From the NCBI GenBank assembly GCA_001780825.1, contig MFIX01000018.1:6552-15417 (forward strand): a stretch of DNA of 8,866 nucleotides, read 5' to 3'. Numbering within the stretch: the first letter of the stretch is position 1; each line of letters begins with the position of its first letter. The notes under the pieces were generated by a model that worked only from the letters and a program-made list of their open reading frames with translations, was not told the origin of the DNA and made no database searches. Positions 6,436-8,866 of this stretch are shown piece by piece. The position numbers and the translations under genes were made by a program. The DNA comes from Candidatus Glassbacteria bacterium RIFCSPLOWO2_12_FULL_58_11. GTDB taxonomy: Bacteria > Gemmatimonadota > Glassbacteria > GWA2-58-10.

Positions 6436-7677
6436 TCACCGGGCGCGGACAGGATCAGCCGCCCCGATAGCCTTGAGCAGCTCCCGGGCCTTATCCGTGC
6501 GCTCCCAGGTGAATGTCGGCTCGGTCCTGCCGAAATGCCCATAGGCGGCGGTCGGCTCGTAGATCGGCCGCAGCAGGTTGAGCGTCTCGATTATCCCCGC
6601 CGGCTTAAGGCAGAACACCTCGCGGACAGCCTCGGCGATTCTTTCCACCGGATACTTGTTGCCCGTGGCATTGACATATACCGAAACCGGCTCGGCCACG
6701 CCGATGGCATAGGCGATCTCCACCTCGCAGACATCGGCCAGGCCGGCGGCCACGACGTTCTTGGCCACATAGCGGGCCATGTAGGCCGCGCTACGGTCGA
6801 CTTTCGAGGGGTCCTTGCCGCTGAATGCGCCGCCGCCGTGACGGCCCATGCCGCCATAGGTATCCACGATAATCTTGCGTCCGGTCAGCCCGGCATCCGC
6901 CTTGGGCCCGCCCTCGCAAAACGCCCCGGTGGGATTGATAAAAACCTTGCGGCTCTCCACTTTGTCCCGCTCCGCGGAAAGCTCTTTTTCGGTTACCAGC
7001 CCGGTGGGCACAAGCACGGGGATCACCACCTGCTCGAGGATATCGGCCCGCAGGGCGGAGAGCGGATAGTCCTTGCGATGGTGGCTGCTCACCACGACAT
7101 TGCGGATCGCCACCGGCTGTCCGTCCTCATATTCCACCGAGACTTGGGTCTTGCCGTCCGGGTAGAGCTTGGGCAGGGTGCCATTCTTGCGCACCTCGGT
7201 CAGGCGGCGGCTCAGACGGTGGGCCAGGAAGATCGGGGTGGGCATCAGGTTGGTGTCCAGGCCGACCCGTGAGCCCTCGTTGGTCGCATAGCCGAACATC
7301 ATGCCCTGATCGCCGGCCCCCTGCTCCTTGAACAGGCCGGTGCCGTCCACTCCCTGCGAGATATCCAGGCTCTGGGGTTTCATCCGGACTTCGATCTTGA
7401 CATCGTCGGCGTTGAACCCGATCCCCGGCGTATTGTAGCCGATGTTGCGGATAGCGGTGCGGGCCACTTTCTCGAAATCTATCTTATCGATGCAGGCTGC
7501 AGAGACCTCGCCGGTGATTACCGCCAGCCCCTCGGTGACCAGAGCCTCGCAGGCCACGCGGTTATTCGCGTCGAGCTGCTTGGCCGCATCGAGAACGCTG
7601 TCGCTGATCTTGTCGCAGACCTTGTCCGGGTGTCCCTCAGTGACCGATTCTGAAGTGAAAACAAATGTGTCCGCCAT
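6436..7677 (-). CDS. metK: S-adenosylmethionine synthetase (methionine adenosyltransferase)
   Basis: 413 residues. It makes SAM from methionine and ATP, releasing phosphate and diphosphate, in the cytosol. Hallmarks: FTSESVTEGHPDKVCD (7-22, with the catalytic His and Asp of GHPD), GAGDQGMMFGYA (120-131), a nucleotide and methionine site; KADAGLTGRKIIVDTYGG (259-276), carrying the Arg-Lys pair R267-K268 that contacts the triphosphate; and HGGGAFSGKDPSKVDRSAAY (280-299), the signature with metal- and phosphate-binding residues. The C-terminus YEPTAAYGHFGR (373-384) is standard. The start at 7677 is chosen over the longer in-frame ATG (7776) because the conserved N-terminus begins there and purine-rich GAGGAGAAGGA precedes it. 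FCEGGPKAD (253-261) departs from the more usual FVIGGPxGD but keeps the Asp. No known SAM riboswitch was recognised upstream. Confidence 0.97.
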   Translation of the reverse strand: MADTFVFTSESVTEGHPDKVCDKISDSVLDAAKQLDANNRVACEALVTEGLAVITGEVSAACIDKIDFEKVARTAIRNIGYNTPGIGFNADDVKIEVRMKPQSLDISQGVDGTGLFKEQGAGDQGMMFGYATNEGSRVGLDTNLMPTPIFLAHRLSRRLTEVRKNGTLPKLYPDGKTQVSVEYEDGQPVAIRNVVVSSHHRKDYPLSALRADILEQVVIPVLVPTGLVTEKELSAERDKVESRKVFINPTGAFCEGGPKADAGLTGRKIIVDTYGGMGRHGGGAFSGKDPSKVDRSAAYMARYVAKNVVAAGLADVCEVEIAYAIGVAEPVSVYVNATGNKYPVERIAEAVREVFCLKPAGIIETLNLLRPIYEPTAAYGHFGRTEPTFTWERTDKARELLKAIGAADPVRAR

Positions 7678-7767
7678 TTCCCGGTCCTTCTCCTCAGGTT
7701 GATTTATTTTGGTGGGGCTGAAAAGTATCGAATCAGAGATGAATCTAGAACTTAAAATAAGTCTGAA

Positions 7768-7796
7768 AAGATACATAGATTATTAGTAATAGGCAA
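7768..7796 (-). promoter_or_regulatory. Possible metK promoter
   Basis: On the minus strand TTGCCT (7796-7791), a 17-nt spacer and TATCTT (7773-7768) match sigma-70 boxes at four of six positions each, in an AT-rich stretch about 90 nt before the metK ATG. GTATCTTTTCAG, covering the -10, recurs nearly exactly as GATACTTTTCAG (7729-7718), which might be an operator pair. Confidence 0.35.
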
Positions 7797-7829
7797 TACT
7801 TTCGAGGCCTGAAGGACCGGCCGGGGCTT

Positions 7830-7873
7830 TTGGCGCAATGCCAACCGCCGCTTCGGCTGTCGCCCCCTTGGCG
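7830..7873. other. Structured spacer with alternative pairings between nagB-like gene and metK
   Basis: The segment GCCAA (7840-7844) can pair with TTGGC on its left (7830-7834, 5-nt loop) or with TTGGC on its right (7868-7872, enclosing GCCG-CTT-CGGC at 7847-7857). The two pairings exclude each other, an arrangement seen in RNA switches and also in palindromic repeats. There is no U-run, and the likely metK promoter lies downstream of it. It may simply be the 3' end of the nagB-like transcript. Confidence 0.35.
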
Positions 7874-7910
7874 TCTGACTTCCCCACGGGCGGTTGTTCC
7901 CGCGCGCCGC

Positions 7911-8696
7911 TTAACTCCCCAGCTCGAAGCTTACCGGATAATCGACTTTTTTAGCGGCGAACCGCTTGAGCGCTCCGGCCGAATCCGCATCCAGAAACAG
8001 CCGGCAGCCGGGATGGGTCCGCAGGATCGAGGCCGGATAATCCGGACTGACCTCGCGCTCCAGGCAGCGGGCCACGGCCGGGGCTTTCCGGGCCTCGGGC
8101 ACCACGCTGATCAGGCAGCGGCTTTTGAGGATCTGGCGGATCGAGATGCTGATCGCCCGGCCGGGGCAGTCCTCCGGGGTAGGGAACCAGCCCTCGCCGG
8201 ATAGCTGTCGCCGGGATTCGGGTGTGATATCGAGGACGAAAAACGGCTTTTCGGTCTTAAAATCCGCCGGCGGGTCATTGAGCGCCAGGTGGCCGGTCTC
8301 GCCGATCCCCGGGACACAAAGGTCCACCAGGTCGGAATTCAGCTTCTTCCCATAGGCCAGGGCCTCCTGCTCCGGGTCCGCGGACAGCCCGTCGATCAGG
8401 TTGTACTCGCCGGGATGGACCTTGTCGATCAGCCGCTCGCGAAGATAGCGGTCGAAACTCCCCGGATGGTCTTTCGGCAGGCCGAGGTAGTCATCCAGGT
8501 GGAACATCGCTGTGCGGCGCCAGTCAATATCCGGCTGAGCGCAAAGCTTATCCAGAAAAACGACCTGCGAATTGCCGGTGGAAAGTACGAACCGCGCCTG
8601 GCCTCTTTCCAGTATCGCCTTGCGCAGCACCGCAGCCGTGGCCTGTGCCGCCGCCTCAGCCATTTCCTCGTGTGTCCGGTAAATCTGCACTTTCAT
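7911..8696 (-). CDS. NagB/6-phosphogluconolactonase-family protein (glucosamine-6-phosphate deaminase-like)
   Basis: 261 residues, near the ~266 of E. coli NagB, which converts glucosamine-6-phosphate to fructose-6-phosphate and ammonia. Seen: the phosphate-binding loop LSTGNSQ (38-44); MFHLDDYLGLPKDHPGSF (64-81), matching NagB MDEYVGLPKEHPxSY with D68 at the catalytic D72 position; GIGETGHLALNDP (130-142), matching GVGNDGHIAFNEP with H136 at the ring-opening H143; EARKAPAV (201-208), with a Lys in the usual place; and PASILRTHP (221-229). The D141 position of E. coli NagB is Thr (T134) and the E148 position is Asp (D141), so activity may differ from classical NagB. The start at 8696 has GAGG 8 nt upstream on the minus strand. 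No other amino-sugar genes are visible. The family is sure; the exact substrate is not. Confidence 0.85.
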   Translation of the reverse strand: MKVQIYRTHEEMAEAAAQATAAVLRKAILERGQARFVLSTGNSQVVFLDKLCAQPDIDWRRTAMFHLDDYLGLPKDHPGSFDRYLRERLIDKVHPGEYNLIDGLSADPEQEALAYGKKLNSDLVDLCVPGIGETGHLALNDPPADFKTEKPFFVLDITPESRRQLSGEGWFPTPEDCPGRAISISIRQILKSRCLISVVPEARKAPAVARCLEREVSPDYPASILRTHPGCRLFLDADSAGALKRFAAKKVDYPVSFELGS

Positions 8697-8764
8697 TTCT
8701 TTAGCCTCACTTTGCTAAAAGTGTATTTGAATATCTCCGTTGCGGCCAGCAATTTCCGGGTCCA

Positions 8765-8788
8765 AGGGGCGGTTCGCGAACCGCCCCT
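8765..8788. repeat. 24-bp perfect palindrome (REP-like)
   Basis: AGGGGCGGTTCG (8765-8776) is followed immediately by its exact reverse complement (8777-8788). It lies in the 170-bp spacer upstream of the nagB-like gene, about 70 nt before its ATG. Without a loop it would form a cruciform, or a hairpin with a few central bases unpaired. It shares the GGGGCG arm with the palindrome at 3515-3535. There is no U-run. The rest of this spacer shows no gene and no convincing promoter. Confidence 0.8.
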
Positions 8789-8866
8789 GCAATCAATTGT
8801 CGATAATGCCTTTGCCTGGTCTTGTTAATCTGGATTATTCACAAAATACCACAAATCCGGTAGAGG

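Noticed and set aside
6535..7272. Plus-strand open frame of 245 codons
   Set aside because: It is antisense to metK, whose protein is unmistakable, and shows no domain of its own.
4089..7798. Identical 12-mer TAATAGGCAATA upstream of the DUF1353 gene and metK
   Set aside because: One or two 12-base matches are expected by chance in a window this size, and the two sites do not sit at comparable distances from their start codons.

Overview
The window is bacterial, dense and almost entirely minus-strand. Its core genes are GC-rich: by eye well above 60% G+C in the antiporter, metG, metK and nagB-like genes. It has strong Shine-Dalgarno sites, a classical Rho-independent terminator and REP-like palindromes between genes. 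A FlgD-type immunoglobulin-like C-terminal domain remnant, a MetRS with a KFSTS signature and a fused C-terminal tRNA-binding domain, and a NagB-like protein with the GIGxxGHxAxNDP signature together suggest a member of the FCB superphylum or a related candidate phylum. This is inference; nothing here fixes the taxon.

Left third (1-3640). A Kef/CPA2-type cation:proton antiporter runs off the left edge (1-742, minus). Its first 304 bp recur at 3127-3430 as a second, truncated copy that keeps the good ATG and ribosome-binding site. Between the copies lie a short intergenic repeat, an orphan FlgD-like domain remnant (plus strand, 926-1192) and a visibly lower-GC gene (1250-3025, minus). That gene encodes a polytopic GT-C-like membrane protein with three C-terminal TPR units. 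The truncated antiporter reading frame runs 11 nt into the GT-C gene. This rearranged block is the most unusual part of the window.

Middle (3432-4300). A 208-bp spacer is full of nested palindromes, including a roughly 103-bp element with inverted-repeat ends. It is followed by a small DUF1353-family gene (3640-4071, minus) with an excellent ribosome-binding site, then an AT-rich spacer and the metG terminator.

Right half (4300-8866). This is a conventional housekeeping group on the minus strand, read right to left: a NagB/6-phosphogluconolactonase-family sugar-phosphate enzyme, then metK (S-adenosylmethionine synthetase), then metG (methionyl-tRNA synthetase) ending at a strong terminator. 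metK and metG are 63 nt apart with no U-tract terminator between them, so they probably form one transcript that directs methionine into SAM and into Met-tRNA. The nagB-like gene is separated from metK by 233 nt with palindromic sequence and a possible metK promoter.

No CRISPR array, tRNA, rRNA, intact insertion sequence or recognisable defence or biosynthetic system was found. The best candidates for follow-up are the duplicated and truncated antiporter 5' end flanking the low-GC GT-C/TPR gene, and the structured intergenic elements.
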